A stretch of 64,000 nt of DNA from Nonomuraea fuscirosea (GTDB taxonomy: Bacteria > Actinomycetota > Actinomycetes > Streptosporangiales > Streptosporangiaceae), in contig NZ_PVNG01000002.1 in NCBI RefSeq assembly GCF_003001935.1, positions 248,001-312,000 on the forward strand. The letters are read 5' to 3'. The notes under the pieces are model-generated. The model saw only the letters and a list, made by a program, of their open reading frames with translations. It searched no databases and was not told the origin of the DNA. This document shows positions 38,330 to 47,163 of this stretch, piece by piece. Numbering within the stretch: the first letter of the stretch is position 1; each line of letters starts with the position of its first letter. The translations under genes and the position numbers were made by a program.

Positions 38330-39424
38330 ATGGCTATCAACGACCGCGAGAAGGCCCTCGAGACCGCGCTCGCTCAGATCGAGCGGCAGTTCGGCAAGGG
38401 CTCCGTCATGAGACTGGGCGACGACGCCCGAGCTCCCATCGAGGTGATCCCCACGGGGTCGATCTCCCTTGACGTCGCCCTCGGCATCGGCGGCCTGCCG
38501 CGCGGCCGCATCGTGGAGATCTACGGTCCTGAGTCCTCGGGTAAGACCACGATCGCCCTCCACGCGGTGGCCAACGCCCAGCGGGCCGGCGGCATCGCGG
38601 CGTTCGTCGACGCCGAGCACGCCCTCGACCCCGAATACGCCAAGAAGCTCGGGGTCGACACCGACGCTCTGCTGGTCTCCCAGCCCGACACGGGTGAGCA
38701 GGCGCTCGAGATCGCCGACATGCTGATCAGGTCCGGCGCCGTCGACATCATCGTCATCGACTCGGTGGCGGCCCTGGTGCCCAAGGCCGAGATCGAGGGC
38801 GAGATGGGCGACAGCCACGTCGGTCTCCAGGCCCGTCTCATGTCCCAGGCGCTGCGTAAGATCGCCGGCGCCCTCAGCAGCACCGGCACCACCGCCATCT
38901 TCATCAACCAGCTCCGCGAGAAGATCGGCGTCATGTTCGGCAGCCCTGAGACGACGACCGGCGGTAAGGCGCTGAAGTTCTACGCCTCGGTCCGGATGGA
39001 CATCCGCCGCATCGAGACTCTCAAGGACGGCACGGAGGCGGTCGGCAACCGCACCAGGATCAAGGTCGTCAAGAACAAGATGGCCCCGCCCTTCCGCGTC
39101 GCCGACTTCGACATCCTCTACGGGGTGGGCATCTCCCGCGAGGGCGGCCTCATCGACATGGGTGTGGAGCACGGCTTCGTCCGCAAGTCCGGCGCCTGGT
39201 ACACCTACGAGGGCGACCAGCTCGGCCAGGGCAAGGAGAACGCCCGCAACTTCCTGAAGAACCACCCCGACATGGCCAACGAGATCGAGAAGAAGATCAA
39301 GGACAAGCTGGGCGTGGGCCCGCGTCTCGACGCCCCCGCCGAGGCCGCCGCCGCTCCGGCTCCGGCCGCAGCCGCTCCTTCGGGTCGGGGCTCGAAGTCC
39401 ACCCCGAAGCCGGGTGACGTCTGA
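38330..39424 (+). CDS. recA: RecA recombinase
   Basis: A 364-residue RecA with Walker [10 protein letters not shown] at 66-74, the [14 protein letters not shown] region, and no intein. ATG 38330 has AGGGGGAG six bases upstream; the frame extends further upstream but the family start [10 protein letters not shown] is clear. RecA forms the strand-exchange filament and triggers LexA self-cleavage. Its C-terminal tail is Ala/Pro-rich (about 30 residues) rather than the acidic tail of enterobacterial RecA. recX follows, with overlapping or nearly adjacent ends. Induction by the SOS box at 38204 is expected. Confidence 0.98.
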   Translation: MAINDREKALETALAQIERQFGKGSVMRLGDDARAPIEVIPTGSISLDVALGIGGLPRGRIVEIYGPESSGKTTIALHAVANAQRAGGIAAFVDAEHALDPEYAKKLGVDTDALLVSQPDTGEQALEIADMLIRSGAVDIIVIDSVAALVPKAEIEGEMGDSHVGLQARLMSQALRKIAGALSSTGTTAIFINQLREKIGVMFGSPETTTGGKALKFYASVRMDIRRIETLKDGTEAVGNRTRIKVVKNKMAPPFRVADFDILYGVGISREGGLIDMGVEHGFVRKSGAWYTYEGDQLGQGKENARNFLKNHPDMANEIEKKIKDKLGVGPRLDAPAEAAAAPAPAAAAPSGRGSKSTPKPGDV

Positions 39425-39434
39425 TCGATCACGC

Positions 39435-41444
39435 ATGAGCAGCACGGATCGCTCGCAAGCGCCCCCTCCACCAGACCGGGGCGCCGGGCCCGAGCCCACT
39501 TCGTCACGCAGGCGCGACCTGGCCCGTTCGGCCACGGACGGCTGGCCGTCGGTGGACGAGTGGCGCGAGCAACGCATCCGCCTGCGCGCCGTCGAGGCGG
39601 CGGAACCCTCCGCCGCCGCCCCGCCGGACCCGGCCGCCTCGCCGGACGCGGTAGCTCCGCCGGACCCAGACCTTCCGTCGGATACGGGCCTTTCGTCGGC
39701 GACGGACCTCACTCGATCGGGGGCGTCACGACCACAGCCCGACGTTCCCATCGAAGAACCCCCAACCCGGCAGGCCACCCCGCACAACGCTCCTGAGAGC
39801 ACGCTCTCGGGGTCCAGCACATCCGTGGAGGCCGACGGCGACGGGGCGGGCGGTCAGGACGGTCCGCCGCATCCGGACGTCTCACCGACCGCACGCGGCG
39901 ATAAGCCGTCCGCCGAAGCCCGCTCCAAGGTAGACACCGCCGACGACTGGCACTCCGAGGTGCTGGCCGGAAGCAGCTGGTTCGCGCCTGAGCAGAACGA
40001 CGGCGATACGGGGTGGCCGGCCAAGGGACGCCGCTCCGGCGGATCCGCCAGGAAGCCCGGACGTTCCGGGAAAAGGTCCCGCTGGCCTGATCGCGTTCCT
40101 GACGATGCCGAGAACACGGCCGGATGGTCTGGCGAAGAGACTGGACGCTGGGGCGGCAGCTCCGGAGAGCCCGATCCCGATGAGGGGACGGAGCAGCTCG
40201 GCGACGCTTACGAAAGACGCGCCAAGTCGAGCCGCTCCCGCGGCCGCCCCGGCAGATCAAGTAACGCGGAAGCCGAACCGCACGCCGACGAAGCCAGCTT
40301 TCACGATGGCGAAACCGGGCCGCGCAGGGGCCGAGCCAGCACGGTCGGCGCTGATGCCTGGCCCAATGGCGGCGGGGGCGGATTCCGCGACGGTGACGGC
40401 GGTCCGTACGGCGGCGTAGGCGGTCCGCGCGGAGACCAAGCTGGTCCGCGCGGAGACCAAGCTGGTCCGTACGGAGACCAAGCTGGTCCGTACGGGGATG
40501 GCGATGGTGCTGTCGGTCCGTACGGCGGTGAAAGCGGGCTATCTGGTGGCGCTGCGTGGCCGTCTGCCGGTGGAAGCGGGTTCAGCAGCGGTGACGCCGG
40601 CCCAGATGCCCGTGTAGGTGGACCGGCTGATGGCGAAGCCGGGCCGTATGGCAGTGAAGGCGGTCCACCCGGGAGCGATGCTCGGCCGTACAGCGGTGGG
40701 AGCGCGTTTTTCGGGGGTGACGTCGGCCTGGACCAAGAGGGTGGGCCGGGTGATGGTGGAGCTGGGCGGCGCGGCGGTGCAGGCGGATCGTCCGGTGGTG
40801 AGGGTTGGCCGTATGACGGTGGGGATGAGCGGCGGGCTCGTGGAGGTGGGCGTCGGGGCGGCAGACGGAAGGGGAAAGGTGGTCGGAATCAGGGGTGGTT
40901 GCCTGATGGGCCGGATGAGGGGAGTGCGACCGGGACGCAGGCGCATGCCGATCCGGAGTCCGTTGCCCGGGCCATCTGCCTGCGACTGCTCACCATGGCC
41001 CCCAAGACCCGTGCCCAGCTAGCCGAGGCGTTGCGTAAGCGGGAGGTGCCGGAGGAGGCCGCTGAGGCGGTGCTGAGCCGGTTCTCCGAGCTGGGGCTGA
41101 TCAACGATGAGGCCTTCGCCGAGGCTTGGGTTGATTCGCGGCATCACGGCCGCGGGCTGGCCAAGCGCGCGCTGGCGGCCGAGCTGCGCCATCGGGGTGT
41201 CGACAGCGACACGGTGAACGAAGCCGTCGAGCGACTGGACCCCGACCAGGAGGCGGAGACGGCCCGGAGGCTGGTCGAACGCAAGCTCGCCTCGACCCGA
41301 TCCCTCGACCCGCAGGTACGCACGCGACGGCTGGCCGGCATGCTCGCACGCAAGGGCTATCCCTCGGGACTGGCCTTCCGCGTCATCCGGGAGGCGCTTG
41401 AGCAGGAAGGCATCGAGATGGAGGAAGGCTTCCCTGACTCGTGA
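39435..41444 (+). CDS. recX: RecX regulatory protein with a very long disordered N-terminal extension
   Basis: The frame runs 669 residues from ATG 39435 (a GTG at 39414, overlapping the recA end, is the alternative). Only the last 160 or so (from about residue 505) are RecX: ICLRLLTMAPKTRAQLAEAL, INDEAFAEAWVDSR and the three-helix repeats. RecX normally has about 150-250 residues and restrains RecA filaments. The first 500 residues here are Gly/Asp/Pro/Ser-rich and predicted disordered, with heptads GPRGDQA/GPYGDQA at 40422-40505 and a basic patch (RRGGRRKGKGG, about residues 464-486) just before the RecX domain. The whole reading frame is unbroken, which supports translation, but whether all of it is made was not tested. 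Confidence 0.85.
   Translation: MSSTDRSQAPPPPDRGAGPEPTSSRRRDLARSATDGWPSVDEWREQRIRLRAVEAAEPSAAAPPDPAASPDAVAPPDPDLPSDTGLSSATDLTRSGASRPQPDVPIEEPPTRQATPHNAPESTLSGSSTSVEADGDGAGGQDGPPHPDVSPTARGDKPSAEARSKVDTADDWHSEVLAGSSWFAPEQNDGDTGWPAKGRRSGGSARKPGRSGKRSRWPDRVPDDAENTAGWSGEETGRWGGSSGEPDPDEGTEQLGDAYERRAKSSRSRGRPGRSSNAEAEPHADEASFHDGETGPRRGRASTVGADAWPNGGGGGFRDGDGGPYGGVGGPRGDQAGPRGDQAGPYGDQAGPYGDGDGAVGPYGGESGLSGGAAWPSAGGSGFSSGDAGPDARVGGPADGEAGPYGSEGGPPGSDARPYSGGSAFFGGDVGLDQEGGPGDGGAGRRGGAGGSSGGEGWPYDGGDERRARGGGRRGGRRKGKGGRNQGWLPDGPDEGSATGTQAHADPESVARAICLRLLTMAPKTRAQLAEALRKREVPEEAAEAVLSRFSELGLINDEAFAEAWVDSRHHGRGLAKRALAAELRHRGVDSDTVNEAVERLDPDQEAETARRLVERKLASTRSLDPQVRTRRLAGMLARKGYPSGLAFRVIREALEQEGIEMEEGFPDS
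40422..40505 (+). repeat. 21-bp tandem repeat inside recX
   Basis: Four consecutive units starting at 40422, 40443, 40464 and 40485. The first two are identical (GGTCCGCGCGGAGACCAAGC plus T); the third differs at two bases and the fourth diverges at its end. They encode GPRGDQA, GPRGDQA, GPYGDQA, GPYGDGD in the recX frame. The near identity indicates recent expansion. Confidence 0.9.
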
Positions 41445-42752
41445 GTCCTGACGCCTGAGTCTTCCGGCTGTCCACTGCTTCCGCTTCCACAGTGGGCTTC
41501 TTCCGACTCCGGCCGTCCGGCTTCCCACTCTCTCGGTTCCTGCTTCCTGGTTTCCCGACTCGAGCTTCCGGCTTCTCCTAGCGAGCCGTCCCACGTCCCC
41601 GCTTCCGCCTTCGGGGTCCAGCGTTCGGGGTCCCGCTTCTGGCATTCGGTGTTCCCGCGTCCGGGTCCGGCTTCTTGTGTTCGCCGTCCGGCGTCCCGGA
41701 GGTCGGCGTTCCGCGTCCGGTCCCGGGTCCGAGGCCCGGCTTCCCGGCTCGGGGTCCGGCGCTCCGCGTCTCGTGTCCGATGTCTCGTGTCCGGGTCAAG
41801 CTTCTCTTGTTCGGCGTTCCACGTCCGGGCCTGGCGTCGGGCGTCCGGGGCCGGGGTCCGGCTTCCCACGTCGGAGGTCCGGCATTCGGCGTCTGGTGTC
41901 TGGCGTTCCACGTCCGGTGTCTGGGGTTCCGTGTCCGGGGCCCGGCGTCTGGGTTCGAGGTCCGGCTTCCCGCGTCGGGGCCCCGCTTCCCGCTTCCCGC
42001 GGGTCACGTCCCGCTTCCCGCTGTGCGCTTTTGGCTTCTCCCAGTCTTCTGCTTGCCCGCTTCCGGCTTTGGGTGGCCCGCCCGCTGCTCGGTTGTTCGG
42101 TGGAGCGGTTCGAGTACTGAGCGGGCCCTCCGCAGGCCCGTACCGGCGGCTCCGAGGGGTCGCCTCCCGACGGTGGTGGAGTAGCGATCGCGTCGGGCAT
42201 GCCGAGGTGGGCCATTCAGGTGGAGCGGATGGAGAGGCGGTGTTCTGCAGGAGGTGGCCTGTCGCCTCGGTGGTCGTCGTTCTTTCAGCGATTCGGGGGC
42301 GTACGGCGGTGGCTGGAGGCCCGTACCGGAAAATGGGGGTGCCTTGGGCGGTGGGGGTGGTGGGGTTTGGGTGAGGGTGGGTGGGAGGGGCTGGGCATAG
42401 GGGGCTATTCGGGCGGCAATGGGGGATATCGGGCTGGATGTGGAGATGCGGGCCTGTAAGACACGCTTGATGACGCGTTTGCTTGCTCGTGACCTGTTCG
42501 ACGCATAACCTCGACGGCAGTGAGGAGTTACTCCGCGCAGCGCGGATTGCCATACCGGTGAACGACGGACGAACGAGCTTGGATGATCGAGGCGGACGAG
42601 GTGTCGGCTGGAGCAGTCGACGCCCGGTCAGTCTTGGATTGACATCGATACTGGTGAAGACGCCGACCGGGCTCTGCGCAGCGCGCCTGTGACCCCTCCC
42701 GTTTTGTGGCCGCGTTATGAGTTCTTGACGACGCGAGGAGGGCGGGGCGTAC
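41445..42752. repeat. Low-complexity region between recX and rny
   Basis: About 1.3 kb without a supported gene. From about 41450 to 42110 it is degenerate simple sequence in which 21-bp units can be lined up (41870-41953: four units starting GTCGGAGG, GTCTGGTG, GTCCGGTG, GTCCGGGG). Several frames are open on both strands, but they lack credible starts and encode only repeats. A guanine-rich tract follows at 42334-42405, and the rny promoter presumably lies in the last 250 bases. Confidence 0.75.
42369..42385 (+). other. Potential G-quadruplex motif upstream of rny
   Basis: GGGTGAGGGTGGGTGGG has four G3 runs separated by loops of three, one and one bases. It lies in a longer G-rich tract and 370 bp before the rny start, on the coding strand. 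Confidence 0.6.
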
Positions 42753-44369
42753 ATGGGGCCGCTGGTCGTGGTGCTGATGGTGGCGGTGCTCGTGCTCGCG
42801 TTCGGGATGATCGCGGCGCTCCTCGTCGTCATAAGGCGCACTTCGGACGGTCAGCCCCGCGCCGGCAAGCCGAGTGCCGAGCAGGTGCAGGTCGTACACG
42901 AGGAGCTTGAACAGGCGCGTGAAGAGGCGCAGGAGATCCGGCACAAGGCGGAGACCGACGCCGAGGAGATCCTGCGCAGGTCGGAGGCGGCGGCCGAGAG
43001 CGCCGCGCAGATGCGGCGGGAGGTCGAGGAGGAGAGCCGGATCCTCAAGTCCGAGCTCAAGGAGCTCCGCTCCGACCTCGAACGTCGTGAGGCCAGGCTG
43101 GCCGAGCGGGAGCAGCGGCTGGACGAGGAGGCCAGGCGGCAGTCCGAGCGGGACAGGAAGCTGGCCGAGACCGAGGTCGAGCTGGCCGACCGCAGGGAAG
43201 AGCTGCTCCAGGTCGAGGACGAGCGGCGGGTCATCCTGGAACGGGTGGCCGGGCTCACCGGCGAGCAGGCCAAGAACGAGCTGGTCAAGGAGATCGAGAA
43301 CCAGGCCAAGCGTGAGGCCGCGCTGATCATCAGGGAGATCGAGGGCACCGCCCGCAAAGAGGGCGAGAAGCGGGCCACGAAGATCGTGACACTGGCCGTG
43401 CAGCGGCTGGCGGCGGAGCAGACGGCCGAGTCGGTCGTCAGCGTGCTGCACCTGCCCGGTGACGAGATGAAGGGCCGGATCATCGGGCGCGAAGGGCGCA
43501 ACATCCGCGCGTTCGAGTCCACGACCGGGGTCAATCTGATCATCGACGACACACCGGAGGCGGTGCTGCTGTCGTGCTTCGACCCGGTCAGACGGGAGAC
43601 GGCGCGGCTGACGCTGGAGAAGCTGGTGCTGGACGGCCGCATCCATCCGCAGCGCATCGAGGAGGCGCACGACCGCAGCCGCCAGGAAGTGCAGGACCTG
43701 TGCGCGCGGGCCGGTGAGGACGCCCTCGTCGAGCTGGGGATCACCGAGATGCATCCCGAGCTGACGCTGCTGCTCGGCCAGTTGCGCTACCGCACCTCGT
43801 ACGGGCAGAACGTGCTCAAGCACCTCATCGAGTCCGCGCACATCGCCGGGATCATGGCCGCCGAGCTGAAGATGAACCAGACCCTGATGAAGCGCTGCGC
43901 GCTGCTCCACGACATCGGCAAGGCCCTCACGCACGAGGTCGAAGGCAGTCACGCGCTGATCGGCGCGGAGATCGCCCGCCGGTACGGCGAGGAGGAGGAC
44001 GTGGTGCACGCCATCGAGGCGCACCACAACGAGGTCGAGGTGCGTACCGTCGAAGCGGTTCTCACGCAGGCGGCCGACGCGATCAGCGGCAGCCGTCCCG
44101 GCGCGCGGCGGGAGTCCCTGGAGGCTTACGTCAAGCGGCTGGAGCGGCTGGAGGAGATCGCGCAGTCGTACGAGGGCGTGGAGAAGGTGTTCGCCATGCA
44201 GGCGGGGCGGGAGATCCGGGTCATGGTCAAGCCCGACGCGATCGACGACATCCAGGCCCAGGTGATCGCGCGGGATGTGGCCAAGCAGGTGGAGGAGGAG
44301 CTCACCTACCCCGGGCAGATCCGCATCACGGTGGTACGGGAGTCACGGGCCACCGAGTTCGCCCGCTGA
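42753..44369 (+). CDS. rny: Ribonuclease Y
   Basis: A 538-residue protein with the RNase Y layout: an N-terminal membrane helix (about 3-27), a long Glu/Arg-rich coiled coil (about 45-200), a KH domain (GRIIGREGRNIRAFE near 245-260) and an HD domain with LLHDIGK for metal-dependent endonuclease activity. RNase Y starts mRNA decay at the membrane in many Gram-positive bacteria. AGGAGGG sits 15 bases before the ATG. It follows recX in actinobacterial order, but here 1.3 kb of low-complexity sequence lies between. Confidence 0.96.
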   Translation: MGPLVVVLMVAVLVLAFGMIAALLVVIRRTSDGQPRAGKPSAEQVQVVHEELEQAREEAQEIRHKAETDAEEILRRSEAAAESAAQMRREVEEESRILKSELKELRSDLERREARLAEREQRLDEEARRQSERDRKLAETEVELADRREELLQVEDERRVILERVAGLTGEQAKNELVKEIENQAKREAALIIREIEGTARKEGEKRATKIVTLAVQRLAAEQTAESVVSVLHLPGDEMKGRIIGREGRNIRAFESTTGVNLIIDDTPEAVLLSCFDPVRRETARLTLEKLVLDGRIHPQRIEEAHDRSRQEVQDLCARAGEDALVELGITEMHPELTLLLGQLRYRTSYGQNVLKHLIESAHIAGIMAAELKMNQTLMKRCALLHDIGKALTHEVEGSHALIGAEIARRYGEEEDVVHAIEAHHNEVEVRTVEAVLTQAADAISGSRPGARRESLEAYVKRLERLEEIAQSYEGVEKVFAMQAGREIRVMVKPDAIDDIQAQVIARDVAKQVEEELTYPGQIRITVVRESRATEFAR

Positions 44370-44452
44370 GCCCGCGTGCGTTCGGGTACGCGAGAGGTTC
44401 GGGCCGCGGGTGTTCCGCGGGTCCGAGTTCAGAGGGATTTCAGAGGGAACTC

Positions 44453-44519
44453 GGTGCTCATCGCTTCTCTCTGGTCAGCGGGGTCGCGTCCCCTCGCGCA
44501 TCCGGAGGTGATGAGCACC
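44453..44519. repeat. Separated inverted repeat downstream of rny
   Basis: GGTGCTCATC (44453-44462) and its exact reverse complement GATGAGCACC (44510-44519) are separated by 47 bases in the 175-bp gap between rny and the convergent phosphatase gene. It may form an extended hairpin; a terminator role is possible. Confidence 0.4.
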
Positions 44520-44544
44520 TGATCCGGTTCGGTGCGGTCGGTCG

Positions 44545-45885
44545 TCATGGTGGCCGCTCGCCGTGGTGGGGGACGCGCAGGAGCAGCAGGGCGGTGTCGT
44601 CGCTGTGGTAGTCGCCGGCGTGCCCGCTCAGAGCGGTGGTGATGCGCTCCAGCGTCTGCTCGGCGTTCAAGCCGTCACAGCCCGCCAGGAGCGTGCTGAG
44701 CGCGGGTAGCCCCCAGAGGGCGTGCCCGCTGCGGCTGCGTGCTTCGGTCACCCCGTCGGTGTAGAGCAGCAGTGCGTCGCCCGGCGCCAGCTCCACCGGT
44801 TCGGCGTGCAGGCGGGCGTCGGCGAAGATGCCGAGCAGCAGGCCGGGCCGGCCCGCTTCTTCGACGGTCGCGTCGGCTCGCCGGATCAGGGCGGGCGCGT
44901 GGCCGCCCAGGCTGATCAGCCCGCGTACGCCGCCGTCAGGGCCGGGGCGCAGCATCACGCAGACCGCGGTCAGGAAGCGGTCGTTGACGTGCTGACGGAT
45001 CAGCGCGTCGTTCAGCCGGGTCAGCACGGTGGCCGGCGAGGAATGCTGGGTGGCTTCGGTACGTACGGTGTAGCGGGCCAGCGCGGTCACCTTGGCCGCC
45101 TCCAGTCCCTTGCCGCACACGTCGCCCAGCGCCGCGCACCACCACGGCTGCCGGGTGGGGAACAGGTCGTAGAAGTCGCCGACCACCGTCTCGCCGTCGC
45201 CGGCGGGCAGATACAGCGCGGCCGCGTCGAGCCAGGGCGGCCGGGTGATCATCGGCGGTAGCAGGTTGTCCTGCAGCGACCGGGCCAGCCGGTCGGCTGC
45301 GGCTCCGGAGCTTCGCAGGGCGTCGATGCGTTCCTGAGCCTGGTGCATTCGCCGGCGCAACTCGATCAGGTCGCCGGCCGCGGCGGCCAGCCTGGTCAGT
45401 GTGCCGAGCTGGCGGCCGGTCCACGGATGTGGCTGCTCGTCGAGCACGCACAGGCCGCCCAGCACCAGCCCGTCGGCCGAATGCAGGGGGAAGCCCGCCC
45501 AGGCGCCCATCGTCCCGTCCCGTACGGCCGGCAGGTGGACCAGGCGGGCGTCGCGGGCGGTGTCGGCGGCGACCAGCGGGCCGGAGGCGCCGGCCAGCAG
45601 CGGGCAGGCGTCGGCGTGCAGGGGGATGCTGCGCCGGCCGAGTGTCAGCGGGCCGCGGCCGGCCGCGGCCTTGTAGAACGCGTGGCGGGCGTCGAACAGC
45701 ACCACCAGAGCCTGCTGGGTGCCGGCCGCGGAGACCGCCAGCTCGCACAGGTTGTCCAGGTCCGGCGCCGGTTCGGTGTTCATCAGCGCGGTGGCGGCCA
45801 GCGCCGCCAGCCGGGCCGGGTTGTACACCTGCACCGGCATCGGCGGCACATCCGGCAGCACCAGCGGCTTCAGCGGAGCCTTCAT
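44545..45885 (-). CDS. GAF-PP2C (SpoIIE-type) protein phosphatase
   Basis: About 446 residues from ATG 45885 (GGAAGGCGGG upstream; a longer frame starts at 45948 but has no ribosome-binding site). A GAF domain covers roughly 40-185 (KAAAGRGPLTLGRRSIPLHA, VRDGTMGAWAGFPLHSADG) and a SpoIIE/PP2C phosphatase covers 215-446 with metal-binding motifs VVGDFYDLF, LGDVCGKG, LLLYTDGVTEARS and DDTALL. Such enzymes dephosphorylate anti-anti-sigma factors, so a STAS protein in the same region (47873) is a natural partner. The GAF domain would sense a small molecule or redox state. Convergent with rny. Confidence 0.9.
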   Translation of the reverse strand: MKAPLKPLVLPDVPPMPVQVYNPARLAALAATALMNTEPAPDLDNLCELAVSAAGTQQALVVLFDARHAFYKAAAGRGPLTLGRRSIPLHADACPLLAGASGPLVAADTARDARLVHLPAVRDGTMGAWAGFPLHSADGLVLGGLCVLDEQPHPWTGRQLGTLTRLAAAAGDLIELRRRMHQAQERIDALRSSGAAADRLARSLQDNLLPPMITRPPWLDAAALYLPAGDGETVVGDFYDLFPTRQPWWCAALGDVCGKGLEAAKVTALARYTVRTEATQHSSPATVLTRLNDALIRQHVNDRFLTAVCVMLRPGPDGGVRGLISLGGHAPALIRRADATVEEAGRPGLLLGIFADARLHAEPVELAPGDALLLYTDGVTEARSRSGHALWGLPALSTLLAGCDGLNAEQTLERITTALSGHAGDYHSDDTALLLLRVPHHGERPP

Positions 45886-46003
45886 CGCGTGCCCGCCTTC
45901 CGCCGCGGAAGAGGCGCCCCAGGGGCCCCGGTCACAGTCCGGGGCCATGTGGTCGCGGCCGCATGGGTCGACACCGTTGCCGCCCTTTCAAGGTTGATCT
46001 CGG

Positions 46004-47008
46004 CTAATGGTCGGTGATCAGGGCGTCCAAGGCGGCTGCCTTGTCGCCGTCGGCGGGCTGGGCGTAGCGACGGGTGGTGTCCAGCGAGCCGTGGCCGAGC
46101 AGTTCGGCCACCAGGATGGGGTCCTTGCCGTCGCGGATGAGCTGGGTGGCGAAGGTGTGCCGCAGGACATGCGGGCTGAAGGGCTCGGTGGGGTCGTCGT
46201 TCAGGTCGGCGGCGGCGCCGAACCCAGTGATGATGTCGCGGGCGGCGCGGTCGCTCAGGCGGCCGCCGCGATGGTTGAGGAACACCGCGCTGTGGGTGTC
46301 GGCGCCCTTCCAACCGGGGCGAGCCGTCAGCCAGCCGGCTAGTGCCTGGCGCAAGTCCGCGTGGACGGGCACCAGACGGACCTTGCCGGCGTCGCGGCCC
46401 TCGCCGCGGATGCGTAGTTCGCCCTTTCGGGCCGACAGGCGTACGTCGGCCAGGTCGAGCCCGACGACTTCGGAGATGCGCAGGCCGGCGAGGTAGGGCA
46501 GCAGGGCGATGGCCTTGTCGCGCGGCGGCGCGGTGAGCTGGACGTGGCGGATGTAGCGACGCGCCCGCCGGGCGTCCAGGGCGCGGGGTGCGGTGCGGCG
46601 GGTGTCGCGTTCGCGGTGGGTCTGGGGCTTGCCGAGGCCGCGGCGGGCGTAGAAGTCGTCGATGGCCGACAGGTAGGTGTCGATGGTATTGGGAGCGCGG
46701 CGGCTGTTCTTGAGATGGCGGCGGAAGTCACGCACCGCGCCGGCGGCCGCGACGGCGTCGGTGAGCGGGTCGCCGTCCAGGGCGCCGTCGCCGGCCTGGC
46801 CAGACAGCCAGGCGAGGTAGCCGCGCAGCCGGGAGGCGTATTTGGCCTTGGTCGAGCCGGCCAGCGGGGAGTGCTCCAGCTCGGCGGTGTAGTCGGCCAG
46901 GACGGCGGCATGAGGGGCGGACAGCGGAAGAGCCCGCGACCGGCGCGTGTTTGCAGCAGCCGCTCCGGCCGGTTCGGCGAACTCTGCAGGCCTGTTTCCG
47001 GAAGTCAC
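46004..47008 (-). CDS. Tyrosine recombinase/integrase
   Basis: A 334-residue recombinase: N-terminal SAM-like core-binding domain (SPLAGSTKAKYASRLRGYLA) and catalytic domain with Arg in GLRISEV (about residue 175), HVLRH (His-x-x-Arg, about 278-281), LLGHGSL (about 303) and the nucleophile Tyr in TRRYAQP (about 312). All catalytic residues are present. GTG 47008 starts inside a palindrome-rich region. There is no excisionase, phage or conjugation gene nearby, so it could be a chromosomal remnant or a regulator of local DNA inversion. Xer function is less likely because the gene is isolated and Xer loci usually stand elsewhere. Confidence 0.92.
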   Translation of the reverse strand: MTSGNRPAEFAEPAGAAAANTRRSRALPLSAPHAAVLADYTAELEHSPLAGSTKAKYASRLRGYLAWLSGQAGDGALDGDPLTDAVAAAGAVRDFRRHLKNSRRAPNTIDTYLSAIDDFYARRGLGKPQTHRERDTRRTAPRALDARRARRYIRHVQLTAPPRDKAIALLPYLAGLRISEVVGLDLADVRLSARKGELRIRGEGRDAGKVRLVPVHADLRQALAGWLTARPGWKGADTHSAVFLNHRGGRLSDRAARDIITGFGAAADLNDDPTEPFSPHVLRHTFATQLIRDGKDPILVAELLGHGSLDTTRRYAQPADGDKAAALDALITDH

Positions 47009-47045
47009 CGTAACAGTTTACTTCCGGAATTGAACGTTTCCGGAA
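46996..47045. repeat. Triple TTCCGGAA palindromes at the integrase start
   Basis: TTCCGGAA occurs at 46996-47003, 47022-47029 and 47038-47045. The outer two lie in identical 13-bp direct copies of GTTTCCGGAAGTC (46994-47006 and 47036-47048); the middle one is in reverse orientation (ACTTCCGGAA). The cluster overlaps the integrase start codon, as expected of recombinase core/arm sites or an autoregulatory operator. Confidence 0.7.
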
Positions 47046-47163
47046 GTCGTGAGGTAGATTTAGGCCACCGAGGACTTTCCGAGCGTCGGCATTCAGGTCA
47101 GCGTCGCCCCCGGCGAACCACCATCGGCCCCACTCGACCAGGGCCAGGACAGGTCAGCCCGCC

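Noticed and set aside
40422..40505. CRISPR-like array in recX
   Set aside because: The 21-bp units are directly adjacent without spacers and keep the recX frame.
41649..42374. Plus-strand Arg/Ser/Pro-rich frames in the same spacer
   Set aside because: Several overlapping frames are open at once, which is a sign of low-complexity DNA without stops rather than a gene.
41357..42841. A 494-residue open frame on the minus strand with TPDVERQ-like heptads
   Set aside because: It consists of 21-bp repeats in the recX-rny spacer plus antisense of recX and rny ends; no credible start or domain.
47008..47163. attP-type site of a complete prophage
   Set aside because: No phage structural, lysis, replication or conjugation genes are near; only a lone recombinase with repeats is supported.
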